A program made the translations under genes and the position numbers. Positions 1-7,776 of a stretch of 27,649 nt of DNA are shown here, in pieces. Under the pieces are notes generated by a model. That model had not been told where the DNA came from and ran no database searches. It worked only from the letters and a program-made list of their open reading frames with translations. Where the stretch lies: positions 1 to 27,649 of the forward strand of contig JABDEJ010000023.1 of the NCBI GenBank assembly GCA_013287095.1. The letters run 5' to 3'. Position 1 is the stretch's first letter, and every line of letters starts with the position of its first letter. Source of the stretch: Bacteroidota bacterium (GTDB lineage Bacteria; Bacteroidota; Bacteroidia; CAILMK01).

Positions 1-85
1 CTTTGAGTTGCAGAAGCCGTGCGAGAGTTAATCCTCCGGGGCCGCCGCCTACAATGGCTATTGTTTTATTTTTGAGATTTTTCAT
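1..85 (-). CDS. FAD-dependent monooxygenase, TetX-like, N-terminal part only
   Basis: Only the first 28 codons are present; the rest lies beyond the left edge. The visible N-terminus contains IAIVGGGPGGLTLARLLQLK, a Rossmann beta-alpha-beta fold with the GxGxxG dinucleotide-binding signature that opens FAD-dependent hydroxylases. The order of residues closely resembles the start of TetX-type flavin monooxygenases, which hydroxylate aromatic or tetracycline-like compounds in the cytosol using NAD(P)H and oxygen. The ATG at 83-85 (read on the minus strand) is the only plausible start. It lies downstream of the MFS exporter in the same direction, with a strong hairpin between them, so a xenobiotic-handling group (regulator, exporter, monooxygenase) is possible but inferred. 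Substrate cannot be assigned from 28 residues; other flavoprotein families with the same motif remain possible. Confidence 0.7.
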   Translation of the reverse strand, partial: MKNLKNKTIAIVGGGPGGLTLARLLQLK

Positions 86-200
86 GGTGCTGATTTATTC
101 CAGTAGAAAGACATGCGTTCACCTGTAAGACGAACTTAATTCTCTTATATTTTAGGCTTTGAGAATGTTTAGAAAAGATATTCTTTAAACCCTCCTGTCC

Positions 201-224
201 GTGGTCGGTGTCCTCACCGACCAC
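201..224. terminator. Perfect 10-bp hairpin after the MFS gene
   Basis: GTGGTCGGTG (201-210) and CACCGACCAC (215-224) are perfect inverted arms around a 4-nt loop. It sits directly after the stop codon of the MFS gene at 229. There is no T-run on the minus-strand side, while the plus-strand side is followed by TTTATT. It may stop or slow minus-strand transcription, or be a dispersed hairpin repeat. Confidence 0.5.
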
Positions 225-228
225 TTTA

Positions 229-1494
229 TTAAACCCTTTCTATCACCACATCTTCCAATTCTTCAACACGTTCCGTCTCTTTTTTGCTCAGCTTATCTTT
301 CCGGAGAAAATTAGAAAATGCCAAAGCTATAACTATTGCAATAATTCCCTGGCATAGCATCGCATTGGGCGCTCCGATTTTCTGGGAAACAAATCCAATA
401 AGCAGACTTCCGAGTGGTAACATCCCGAAAATAGACATGGCAATAAAACTCATGACCCTGCCCCGCATTTTAACGTCCGAATTCATTTGAATAATGGTAT
501 TGCATATAGTGCTTTGAGACATGGTTCCAAAACCACAAACAACTGCAAATACCATAGCCAGTGGGAAATAGCTGATATGAGAAAATAACATCATGCCTAT
601 GCCAAAAATGATGGTATTGGCTAATAAAATAAATTTAAGATCAGAACCTGGTTTTAATGAAGCTAAAAAGATAGCGCCGCTTACTGCTCCAAGCCCAATA
701 AAGCTATTGATCAACCCGAAAGTGGCAGCACCCCCATTAAAAACTGTCTTCGCAAATACAGGTAAGAGCGTATTGTATGGCAATACCAGCAGGCTTACAA
801 ATGCCAGCATGAGCATGATGACTCCAATGGCAGGGGTATTTTTTAAATAGACAAAACCCTCAACCAGTTCTGATGCTACTCGCTTCTTAACGGTAGATGG
901 AATATATTTCGGCAGTCTCATGAGTAACAGGGAAATAATAACCGCCGCAAAACTCACTGTGTTCAAAAGAAAACAGGTGCCCGCGCCAAATTTTTCCAGG
1001 ACAATTCCAGATAATGCAGGGCCTAAAAGCCTTGCCAGGTTATTCATGGTAGAATTTAGCGCCAGTGCATTCGGCAGGTCCGCTTTATCATTCACCATTT
1101 CGTGTACCAATGGCTGACGCGCTGGAACATCAAAGGCATTGATGGTTCCAAGAATGATGCTCAGCGCGAGTATTTCCCAAACCGTATAATGATCTGTAAA
1201 TATCAAAATAGTGAGCAAAGCCCCCTGGATCATGGAGGCTATCTGTGTTATCAGCAGCACTTTATAACGGTTATACCTGTCCGACACAATGCCGCCGAAC
1301 AAAGAAAAAAGAAAAGATGGAAACTGTGTCGCGAATACGGTAACCCCCAGCATAAAAGCCGAATGCGTCATGGTATATACCACCCAGCTCACAGCCGTTT
1401 TTTGCATCCAGGTGCCGATCAATGATATCGATTGCCCTGAGAAATACAACCTGTAGTTTCGGCTTTTGAAAGAACTGAATGTGGTGATGTTCAT
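229..1494 (-). CDS. MFS transporter, EntS/MFS_3-like exporter
   Basis: A 421-residue inner-membrane protein with about twelve hydrophobic segments. The opening FKSRNYRLYFSGQSISLIGTWMQ and the loop GGIVSDRYNRYKVL are typical of the MFS_3/EntS branch of the major facilitator superfamily, whose members export siderophores, drugs or other small molecules with a proton gradient. DVPARQPLVHEMV after helix 4 is a further family hallmark. Length matches the family (about 400-430). The C-terminal tail (SKKETERVEELEDVV) is charged and cytosolic. It lies 64 bp downstream of a Crp/Fnr-type regulator gene in the same direction, and the spacer carries a perfect CRP-type palindrome 36-51 bp before the start codon, so control by that regulator is likely. 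A TetX-like monooxygenase follows. Substrate unknown; confident on family, not on cargo. Confidence 0.88.
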   Translation of the reverse strand: MNITTFSSFKSRNYRLYFSGQSISLIGTWMQKTAVSWVVYTMTHSAFMLGVTVFATQFPSFLFSLFGGIVSDRYNRYKVLLITQIASMIQGALLTILIFTDHYTVWEILALSIILGTINAFDVPARQPLVHEMVNDKADLPNALALNSTMNNLARLLGPALSGIVLEKFGAGTCFLLNTVSFAAVIISLLLMRLPKYIPSTVKKRVASELVEGFVYLKNTPAIGVIMLMLAFVSLLVLPYNTLLPVFAKTVFNGGAATFGLINSFIGLGAVSGAIFLASLKPGSDLKFILLANTIIFGIGMMLFSHISYFPLAMVFAVVCGFGTMSQSTICNTIIQMNSDVKMRGRVMSFIAMSIFGMLPLGSLLIGFVSQKIGAPNAMLCQGIIAIVIALAFSNFLRKDKLSKKETERVEELEDVVIERV

Positions 1495-1529
1495 AGGGGC
1501 AAAGGTACCGCTTAACGATGGTTAAGGTC

Positions 1530-1545
1530 TGTGACAATAGTCACA
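1530..1545. promoter_or_regulatory. Perfect CRP-type palindrome TGTGA-N6-TCACA
   Basis: TGTGACAATAGTCACA is a perfect inverted repeat and matches the classic CRP consensus half-sites. It lies in the 64-bp spacer between the Crp/Fnr-type regulator gene and the MFS gene, 36-51 bp upstream of the MFS start. The neighbouring regulator has the CRP-like recognition helix residues R179, E180 and R184, which supports it as the binder (inference). Confidence 0.6.
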
Positions 1546-1558
1546 AAGCAAAAATGGT

Positions 1559-2128
1559 TCACTTTTTACTCCGGATACGGCTCAAAGTCTCACGCGCTAC
1601 CCCGAGATAAGATGCAAGCTGGGAAAGAGTGACCCGCTGCAAAAGGGCAGGATTGTTTTTTTCTATATACCTGTAGCGCTCTGAGGGCGTGTATATTTTA
1701 ATAATGTTGCTGACTTCTTCAGCCTCAACTAACATCCTGCTTAACAGCCGCCTGCTAAAAAGCATGATATCATTAGACATTGTACATAAATCGGCCAAAA
1801 CCCTGCGATCAAATAACCAGACTGAACTCGCTTCTCCTGCTTCAATGGTAAATTTGGAAGGCATGCGAGCTTTACTGCTATTCGGTATCGTGGTAAAACC
1901 ACCCTCAAGCGTAAAATGAATATTGATCTCTGATCCATCCTTGTAAAACCATGTCCGCAAGTAACCTTTTTCCACAAGGTAATACTTATCACATACATTG
2001 CCTTCCTCCAGCAGGTGTTCGCTTTTTTTTAGTTTTCGGTTCTCTGCCATCTGAACCAATAAAGAAAGGCTTTCATCCGACATGGGGCGTATTTGCCGGA
2101 TGTATTTTTGAAGTTCTTCGGTATCCAT
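1559..2128 (-). CDS. Crp/Fnr family transcriptional regulator
   Basis: A 189-residue cytosolic regulator. Residues about 20-115 form the cyclic-nucleotide-binding-like beta-roll (LLEEGNVCDKYYLVEKGYLR, then IHFTLEGGF), followed by a long dimer helix (about 117-142) and a C-terminal winged helix-turn-helix (VTLSQLASYLGVARETLSR, about 166-184). The helix reads A-R-E-T-L-S-R; R179, E180 and R184 match the three E. coli CRP residues (R180, E181, R185) that read TGTGA. No cysteine cluster like that of FNR is present, and the phosphate-binding cassette for cAMP is not recognisable, so the ligand is unknown. The protein is somewhat shorter than CRP, as is common in Bacteroidota. It is divergent from the aldo/keto reductase and upstream of the MFS exporter, its likely targets. 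Confidence 0.88.
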   Translation of the reverse strand: MDTEELQKYIRQIRPMSDESLSLLVQMAENRKLKKSEHLLEEGNVCDKYYLVEKGYLRTWFYKDGSEINIHFTLEGGFTTIPNSSKARMPSKFTIEAGEASSVWLFDRRVLADLCTMSNDIMLFSRRLLSRMLVEAEEVSNIIKIYTPSERYRYIEKNNPALLQRVTLSQLASYLGVARETLSRIRSKK

Positions 2129-2203
2129 TTTTCGGAAAGGATCTAGAAAATATAATGCTTACAGCAATATTATGCAATTGGCAGGAGATTAGCTAAAACT
2201 GTC

Positions 2204-2214
2204 TAAACCGTTTA
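2204..2214. promoter_or_regulatory. Small palindrome TAAACcGTTTA in divergent spacer
   Basis: An 11-bp inverted repeat (TAAAC, c, GTTTA) lies in the 149-bp spacer between the divergent Crp/Fnr-type regulator and aldo/keto reductase genes. It could be an operator, but it is short and AT-rich and does not resemble the TGTGA site nearby. Low confidence. Confidence 0.2.
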
Positions 2215-2247
2215 AATGTTATCCGATAAAAGGACCATTGTATTGCA

Positions 2248-2255
2248 TAGCTTTG
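2248..2255 (+). promoter_or_regulatory. Bacteroidota -7 box (TAgcTTTG) for the aldo/keto reductase
   Basis: TAGCTTTG matches the Bacteroidota -7 consensus TAnnTTTG and ends 22 bp before the ATG of the aldo/keto reductase. No clear TTG -33 box lies 19-21 bp upstream, so the promoter may need an activator such as the divergent Crp/Fnr-type protein (inference). Confidence 0.45.
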
Positions 2256-2277
2256 CCAAACGAAATCTAATAAGACC

Positions 2278-3141
2278 ATGAATAACCCAACATATAAAAA
2301 GACATTCACCATAGGTGGCGACCTTACCATTAACCGTTTAGGGTTCGGCGCCATGCGCATCACCGGAAAAGGGATATGGGGGCCTCCTGAAAATAAAAGC
2401 GAAGCCATAAAGGTTTTAAAACGCGCCATTGAACTGGGCATCAATTTTATAGATACGGCGGATGCTTATGGGCCCTATATTTCTGAAGAATTGATAGCTG
2501 AAGCGCTATATCCCTATCCCGAAGGATTGGTAATTGCTACCAAAGGCGGACTGATGCGATCGGGGCCAAATGAATGGTATCCAGATGGCAGTCCCGAACA
2601 TTTAAAAGAAACTTTAGAGGGAAGCCTGAAAAGATTAAAACTTGATACAATTGACCTCTACCAGTTGCACCGTATTGATCCAAAGGTACTTGCGGAAAAA
2701 ACATTTTCATTTTTGCAGCAGGTGCAAAAGGATGGAAAAATCAAACATATTGGGTTATCAGAAGTGAGTGTGGATGAAATAAAAAATGCACAGCAATATT
2801 TTGAAGTTGTTTCTGTGCAAAACATGTACAGTTTTGACAACCGAAAATGGGAACCTGTACTCGAATTTTGCGCTGCCAACAACATCGCTTTCATTCCCTG
2901 GAACCCTATGAATGCCGGCAATATAGACAGGCTGGAAGTGCTTCGTAAAATAGGTGAAAACCATCATGCAGACCTGCACCAGGTTGCATTAAGCTGGTTG
3001 CTGCATCATTCCCATAATATATTACTGATACCCGGTACCTCAAGCGTGGCGCACCTGGAAGAAAACATGAAAGCCGGAGATATTGAACTTACAGAAAATG
3101 AAATGAACGAGATTGAGCAGGTTGCAGCGGTTAAAGATTGA
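2278..3141 (+). CDS. Aldo/keto reductase
   Basis: A 287-residue cytosolic NAD(P)H-dependent oxidoreductase with a TIM-barrel fold. The catalytic tetrad of the aldo/keto reductase superfamily is complete: D59 and Y64 in FIDTADAYGP, K89 in VIATKGG, and H131 in LYQLHRIDP. The C-terminal NADP-binding signature is seen in LLIPGTSSVAHLEENMKA. No signal peptide. Length is normal for the short bacterial AKR type (about 280-330). It probably reduces aldehydes or ketones to alcohols, but the substrate is not predictable. It is transcribed away from the Crp/Fnr-type regulator, with a recognisable -7 box in the shared spacer, and ends 58 bp from the convergent cyanophycin synthetase gene. No link to cyanophycin metabolism is implied by this arrangement. 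Confidence 0.92.
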   Translation: MNNPTYKKTFTIGGDLTINRLGFGAMRITGKGIWGPPENKSEAIKVLKRAIELGINFIDTADAYGPYISEELIAEALYPYPEGLVIATKGGLMRSGPNEWYPDGSPEHLKETLEGSLKRLKLDTIDLYQLHRIDPKVLAEKTFSFLQQVQKDGKIKHIGLSEVSVDEIKNAQQYFEVVSVQNMYSFDNRKWEPVLEFCAANNIAFIPWNPMNAGNIDRLEVLRKIGENHHADLHQVALSWLLHHSHNILLIPGTSSVAHLEENMKAGDIELTENEMNEIEQVAAVKD

Positions 3142-3199
3142 AAATTGGATATTTTATTCCTACGCTCTTCCTTCCGCTCTCGCTCTTCGCTCCCCTGCT

Positions 3200-5818
3200 C
3201 TACCCCTTCGCCAATTCTTCTTCCATATACGTTTCTACCACATCTATAGCATTGTCTATCACATCGCTCAGTGCTGTGATAAAAGTGCCTGGCTTTGCCA
3301 TGGTAAAAGCGTGTTTGAGTGCTTCAATTTCTTTGGGAATATATTCATAAGACTGTTCCGGTTTCTTTTCTTTGATCCCTTCTACCAGCAGGCGCACAAT
3401 GTCTTCTGCTTCCCTGCCCCTGAGGAACTTATCCTGCCTTATAATGATATGGTCAAACATCTCACTGGAAATGCGGCCAAGGTCACGGATGTCATCGTCA
3501 CGGCGGTCACCGGTACCGGTAATAATGCCGATCTTATAAGGAGAATCTACCGTTGACAGAAACTCTTTTATTCCCCTGAAACCATCCGAGTTATGCGCGA
3601 AATCGATCATCACCGTATAGTCCTTGAAATTGAAAATATTCATCCTGCCCGGTGTCTGTGCCGCTGAAGGAATAAAGGTCTCGAGACTGGTACGTATATC
3701 ATCAATTTTAAATCCATAAACATAGCTTGCCAGCGTGGCAGCCATAGCGTTATAGATCATAAAAGTGACGCGGCCACCAAAGGTGATCGGCACTTTGGAT
3801 ACTTTTTCAACCCTGAATTTCCAATCGCCTTTTTTGATGGTGATATAGCCATTTTCATAGATTGCGGCCGTACCGCCTTTCTTGCAGTGTTCCACTACCA
3901 TGGGATTGTTTTCATCCAGGCTGAACCATGCCAATTGACACGAGGCATTTTTACCAATACTGATACATTGGGCATTGTCAGCATTTAGTACCGCATATCC
4001 ATTTGGTTTCACACTTTCTACCACAACGCCTTTTACTTTGGCCATTTGCTCTACGGTATGTATATCGCTCAATCCCAGGTGGTCCGGCTGAATATTGGTG
4101 ACTACCGCCACATCGCATTGACCGAACCCAAGTCCTGCTCTCAGGATACCACCCCTGGCAGTTTCCAGTACTGCAAAATCAACAGTCGGATCTTTTAATA
4201 TAAACTCCGCGCTGAAAGGTCCGGTCGTGTCGCCTTTCAGCATCATCGAATTACCAACATAAATCCCATCTGAAGTGGTATATCCCACATGGTATCCTAT
4301 GCCCTTAGCAATATGTGCTATGAGCCGCGTGGTGGTGGTTTTACCATTGGTACCTGTAATGGCAATGATCGGTATTCTAAAAGATTTCCCGGGCGGATAA
4401 AGCATGTCCAGTACCGGAGCGGCCACATTGCGCGGCAGGCCGTTTGCAGGTGCCAGGTGCATCCGGAATCCCGGTGCGGCGTTCACTTCAAGCACTACGC
4501 CACCACTTACCGACAAAGGTTCGCTGAGGTTGGTAGCCATGATGTCTATCCCACAGATATCCAGACCAATAATGCGCGATATCCGTTCGAAGATCATAAT
4601 GTTATCAGGATGTACAATATCCGTTACATCAGTCGAAGTGCCGCCCGTACTCAGGTTGGCAGTTCCTTTCAGATAGCATTTTTCACCTTTGGGCAGAATG
4701 GTTTCGAGGGTGTAGTTAAGTTTGGCAAGCTGTTCCGATGTTTCCCTGTCTATAGCAATTTCGGTCAATACATTTTCATGCCCGAATCCGCGACGGGGAT
4801 CACTGTTTTCAGCACCGATCAGGTATTCAATGGTGGATGTTCCGTTCCCGATAACATGAGCCGGTTCCCGAAGGGCTGCGGCAATAAATTTGTGGTCAAT
4901 AACCAGTACCCTGAAATCAAAACCCGAAATAAATTTTTCTACGATGATCTTTCTCGAATAGGTTTTAGCATGGTGAAAAGCAGACTCTGCATCTTCTTTA
5001 GTCTTTACATTGATGGAAGCGCCCTTGCCATGATTGCCATCCAATGGCTTAAATACCAATGGAAAACCTACCTGGTCTATACATGTCTGCACTTCTTCCA
5101 GTGTCGAGATACAAAGTCCTTTTGCTACCGGAATCGCTGCTTCTCCAAGCAACCTTTTGGTTTCATCTTTATTGCTGGCAAGGTCCACGGCGATAGAACT
5201 GGTTCGCTCGGTCATAGTGGCACGGAAACGGACCTGGTTTTTACCATAACCCAATTGCACAAGACTCTGGTTATTAAGCCTGATATAGGGAATATCCCGC
5301 GCAATCGCCTCATCTACAATAGAACCGGTACTTGGGCCAAAGCGTTCGCGCTCCCGCATTTCGCGCATGGTATGGATATCTTCTTCAAGGTTATAGTGCT
5401 CTCCGGATACAAGGGCTTCTGCAATCCGTACCGCAGCTTTCGCCGCATACACGCCCACCTTTTCTTCCATGTATGAAAATACGACATTGTATATCCCCGG
5501 CTGACCTGTGGTGCGGGTACGCCCGAAACCGCAATCCATCCCCGCAAGGGTCTGTATTTCAAGGGCGATATGCTCTATCACGTGACCCATCCAGGTACCT
5601 TCCCGTACCCTCAGAAAAAAACCGCCTTTCACATTCTCAGAACAGCGGTGCTCTATCATGCCGGGGAACATCAACTGTAGCCGCTCCAGGAAACCATCAA
5701 TTTTATTGGTAGGTTTTTCTTCGAGGTCTTCGATATCCAACCGCATTACGATCAGCTTTTTCCGACGGATGGACCAGTAATTTGGCCCACGCATTGTTTT
5801 TATATCAAGTATTTTCAT
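3200..5818 (-). CDS. cphA: Cyanophycin synthetase
   Basis: An 872-residue cytosolic enzyme that builds cyanophycin (poly-Asp backbone with Arg side chains) from Asp, Arg and ATP without ribosomes. Three parts are visible: an N-terminal CphA domain (1-160), an ATP-grasp domain (about 215-475, with VFKPLDGNHGKGASINV) that adds Asp, and a Mur-ligase-like domain (480-872, P-loop GTNGKTTTTR at 488-497) that adds Arg. The N domain carries H79-x-x-E82-H83, the motif linked in other CphA1 enzymes to a primer-making hydrolytic site. Length equals that of cyanobacterial CphA1. I chose the ATG at 5818, which is preceded by AGGGGAAG; a TTG 27 bp upstream is in frame but unlikely. The degradation genes lie about 9 kb away. 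The upstream region is filled by 7-bp repeats. Confidence 0.95.
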   Translation of the reverse strand: MKILDIKTMRGPNYWSIRRKKLIVMRLDIEDLEEKPTNKIDGFLERLQLMFPGMIEHRCSENVKGGFFLRVREGTWMGHVIEHIALEIQTLAGMDCGFGRTRTTGQPGIYNVVFSYMEEKVGVYAAKAAVRIAEALVSGEHYNLEEDIHTMREMRERERFGPSTGSIVDEAIARDIPYIRLNNQSLVQLGYGKNQVRFRATMTERTSSIAVDLASNKDETKRLLGEAAIPVAKGLCISTLEEVQTCIDQVGFPLVFKPLDGNHGKGASINVKTKEDAESAFHHAKTYSRKIIVEKFISGFDFRVLVIDHKFIAAALREPAHVIGNGTSTIEYLIGAENSDPRRGFGHENVLTEIAIDRETSEQLAKLNYTLETILPKGEKCYLKGTANLSTGGTSTDVTDIVHPDNIMIFERISRIIGLDICGIDIMATNLSEPLSVSGGVVLEVNAAPGFRMHLAPANGLPRNVAAPVLDMLYPPGKSFRIPIIAITGTNGKTTTTRLIAHIAKGIGYHVGYTTSDGIYVGNSMMLKGDTTGPFSAEFILKDPTVDFAVLETARGGILRAGLGFGQCDVAVVTNIQPDHLGLSDIHTVEQMAKVKGVVVESVKPNGYAVLNADNAQCISIGKNASCQLAWFSLDENNPMVVEHCKKGGTAAIYENGYITIKKGDWKFRVEKVSKVPITFGGRVTFMIYNAMAATLASYVYGFKIDDIRTSLETFIPSAAQTPGRMNIFNFKDYTVMIDFAHNSDGFRGIKEFLSTVDSPYKIGIITGTGDRRDDDIRDLGRISSEMFDHIIIRQDKFLRGREAEDIVRLLVEGIKEKKPEQSYEYIPKEIEALKHAFTMAKPGTFITALSDVIDNAIDVVETYMEEELAKG

Positions 5819-5856
5819 CTTCCCCTGTTTGAAATTGCGGTACAATATAGGGAGAA

Positions 5857-5905
5857 GAATTACGAATTACGAATTATGAATTACGTATTACGTATCAGGC
5901 GTAAG
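5857..5905. repeat. 7-bp tandem repeat (GAATTAC type), seven units
   Basis: Consecutive heptamers GAATTAC, GAATTAC, GAATTAT, GAATTAC, GTATTAC, GTATCAG, GCGTAAG. They begin 39 bp upstream of the cyanophycin synthetase start and run straight into a half copy of the palindromic element. Confidence 0.8.
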
Positions 5906-5937
5906 CAATCCCCCTTTGACAGGGGGCAGGGGGATGA
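5892..5937. repeat. Half copy of the ~130-bp palindromic element
   Basis: Only the right arm is present: a CAGGCGTAAGCAAT stretch followed by CCCCCTTTGACAGGGGG and CAGGGGGATGA. The same arm closes the full copies at 6816-6944 and 11696-11826. Confidence 0.7.
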
Positions 5938-5963
5938 AGTTAAATGAAATAGAATACTATCCA

Positions 5964-6671
5964 TCACACTTCCAACCGATATTCTTTTTTGATTAATTGG
6001 ATCAGTTCTTCGGCGGCGATACTTCTTTCATTTCCGATTTTTTCTCCCAACATCAGTGCGCCATATACGTATTGTGCACCATTAATTAATTCATTTAATA
6101 CAATTGGATCTTCGGTAAGTAATGCAGTGGCATCGGCAGGTATTTCTTTCTTTTCTTTTATTATTTTGAGCAGCAATTCGCCATCAAATATTTTCCCCAT
6201 CTGATTTCCATAATTCGTGGCCCACATCATGATGGATTCGTTATATTTTTTGAGTTCGCTTACGGAATTATAATAATATGAAATACTGTTTGCAACCTCC
6301 TGATTGCTAATTAGTCGCAATGTTCCTGAACTTTTCATTTGTTCATACGTACGTTCTGTAGGCACCAACTGCTTAAATTGCGGTAATACCATTCGGGCAG
6401 TATAGGCAAGTCTGGTAATATGCTGTTTTCTTTCAGGGCTTTTTATAAGTAGTACAAGTGTGTCAATTAATTCAAATACAACCTTGTTATTTTCAGTATA
6501 TTTATGGTAAAGAATATTATCCGTGCTTAAGTCCTCCAGCATATTCTTAATGTAGACCCTCTCTTGTTGTTTCTCTACCAGGCGTTCTCTCAGGTTCTCC
6601 GCTAAAAAACCCAGGAACACCGCCAGGAACACCATGAAAAATTCAAAGAAATAATGCCCAACCGTTTCCAT
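5964..6671 (-). CDS. Membrane-anchored protein of unknown function
   Basis: A 235-residue protein I cannot assign to a function. It opens with one hydrophobic segment (FFEFFMVFLAVFLGFLAENL, residues 8-27) and continues as a largely helical, charged domain rich in Glu, Lys and Leu. The opening (HYFFEFFMVFLAVFLGFLAENLRE) is a pattern I recognise from uncharacterised proteins that are common in Bacteroidota, sometimes in several paralogues per genome. It lacks a cleavable signal peptide, so a single inner-membrane anchor near the N-terminus is likely. A conserved-looking part is TERTYEQMKSSGTLRLISNQ (about 104-123). It stands alone between repeat-filled spacers, with no operon partner. Predicted real because of length, codon use and family resemblance. 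Confidence 0.75.
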   Translation of the reverse strand: METVGHYFFEFFMVFLAVFLGFLAENLRERLVEKQQERVYIKNMLEDLSTDNILYHKYTENNKVVFELIDTLVLLIKSPERKQHITRLAYTARMVLPQFKQLVPTERTYEQMKSSGTLRLISNQEVANSISYYYNSVSELKKYNESIMMWATNYGNQMGKIFDGELLLKIIKEKKEIPADATALLTEDPIVLNELINGAQYVYGALMLGEKIGNERSIAAEELIQLIKKEYRLEV

Positions 6672-7006
6672 TAGCTTTTTTCGAATGGTTTTAGTTTCAG
6701 ATTCACCATGACAAAGCTAAGAGTTTTTTTATTTTCAGGATCTGCAATTGTCTATTGGCTCGGCTCAGTTATGCTGTGCTTTGGAGAGACTTGGCTGGGA
6801 AGTTAATGTGATGATTCATCTCCCTGCACTCTACTAAGAGGGAGCTCACGCGTATGAGTTTGACAGATTGAGTTTCTATATCCAAATCGTATAAGCAAAC
6901 TATCTGGCGTCAGCAATCCTCCTTTGACAGGGGCAGGGGGATGAAGGACACTTCTATTCGTCAGTCTTTATCCCAACCATCGTGGGCCAGCCGAGAGAAC
7001 CACACT
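6672..7006. other. 335-bp spacer, no gene seen
   Basis: Holds the upstream region of the membrane-anchored protein gene and one full palindromic element (6816-6944). No credible reading frame or RNA gene is visible. Confidence 0.6.
6816..6944. repeat. ~130-bp imperfect palindromic element, copy A
   Basis: Begins TCATCTCCCTGC and ends GCAGGGGGATGA, so the two ends are inverted copies of each other. The interior has CGCGTATGAGTTTGACAGAT on the left and GGCGTCAGCAATCCTCC on the right, aligned in order with the copies at 11696 and 14332. No open reading frame inside. Confidence 0.75.
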
Positions 7007-7315
7007 TTACATTTTCTCTTTCATCGCAAAGTTTCTAGCCCCGGCGATGCTCTTGGCTGCAAAACCTGCAAAAAATATAACCATCGACAGGGCATCCTGC
7101 AGCGATACGTTGCTAACCTTATATAGTATGCCCGCTATCAATAAATTAAGCAGCCCCCATAATATGTTTACCATAGGTGAAGAAGGCCCTTTGCCGCGCG
7201 GCTTCGAAAAGGGAGTCGGGAAAAGGTCTCCGCACGCTCCTTTTGCAAAATGGGGAAAAAAATTTGCTAAAAATACACCGGCCCAAAAGCCACCGAAATA
7301 ATAATACCATTCCAT
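7007..7315 (-). CDS. Small membrane protein in the MarR unit
   Basis: A 102-residue protein that I do not recognise. It has an N-terminal hydrophobic stretch (YYYFGGFWAGVFLANFF, 4-20) and two more hydrophobic segments at about 50-66 and 75-90, separated by a loop rich in Pro, Gly and Lys (PFSKPRGKGPSSP). It probably spans the inner membrane two or three times. It lies 22 bp downstream of the MarR regulator gene in the same direction, so the two are very likely co-transcribed from the promoter upstream of marR and repressed together. This suggests a stress- or compound-induced role, but nothing in the sequence shows a transport motif. Reality is supported by the tight spacing and the regular membrane pattern. 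Confidence 0.65.
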   Translation of the reverse strand: MEWYYYFGGFWAGVFLANFFPHFAKGACGDLFPTPFSKPRGKGPSSPMVNILWGLLNLLIAGILYKVSNVSLQDALSMVIFFAGFAAKSIAGARNFAMKEKM

Positions 7316-7337
7316 AATTTTTCGTTTTTTTATTGGT

Positions 7338-7754
7338 TTATATCAATTTATTTAAGACGGGCAAAGCCTTTATAAGTACGCCTTTATCTTTATCAGTCAG
7401 TTTTTCAATAGCGCCTTTCAGCCATTCGTCTGTATCGTCTTTTACCTTCGAAACCATCTTTTTGCCAAGCGGTGTGAGAAAAATGTACACCTTGCGTTTG
7501 TCATCTTTTGAGGGACTTCTTTTAATAATACCCTGCTCATCCATTTTCTTTAAAATCTGCGACATGGATTGTGTTGTAATCTTTGTTAAAGCCGCCAATT
7601 CTGTCGGCAGCAGAGGGGATGAGCGAAACAGGTGCATAATGGTCTCCACCTCTGTCATAGAATAGTCTTTTACCGAATTGGCCTGCTTGCGCAGATCTTT
7701 GTTGAGGTGCGTAACTACTGTGCGTAAGGATGATGCCAATTCTGCCGTATCCAT
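7338..7754 (-). CDS. MarR family transcriptional regulator
   Basis: A 138-residue cytosolic winged-helix repressor. The DNA-binding part is clear: LLPTELAALTKITTQSMSQILKKMDEQGII (about 48-77) forms the helix-turn-helix, followed by the wing with KDDKRKVYIFLTPLGKK (about 82-98), where the D-x-R-x-x pattern of the MarR wing is present. Flanking helices form the dimer interface. MarR proteins commonly respond to small phenolic compounds, drugs or oxidants. The gene heads a two-gene unit with a small membrane protein. Upstream there is a -7 box (TATATTTG on the minus strand, 7805-7798) and a 16-bp perfect inverted repeat (7777-7792) covering the expected transcription start, so autorepression is likely. 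Confidence 0.92.
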   Translation of the reverse strand: MDTAELASSLRTVVTHLNKDLRKQANSVKDYSMTEVETIMHLFRSSPLLPTELAALTKITTQSMSQILKKMDEQGIIKRSPSKDDKRKVYIFLTPLGKKMVSKVKDDTDEWLKGAIEKLTDKDKGVLIKALPVLNKLI

Positions 7755-7776
7755 ATATCCGTAATAGTTTATTAGT

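Noticed and set aside
4289..5476. Long plus-strand frame of 395 codons antisense to cyanophycin synthetase
   Set aside because: It lies wholly inside the synthetase gene, has no domain pattern and a composition (many His, Arg, Tyr) typical of a shadow frame.
5819..5845. TTG start that would add nine residues to cyanophycin synthetase
   Set aside because: The ATG at 5818 has a purine-rich site ahead of it and gives the usual family N-terminus.
5857..5937. CRISPR array
   Set aside because: Repeats are 7 bp in direct tandem without spacers, and no cas genes are present.
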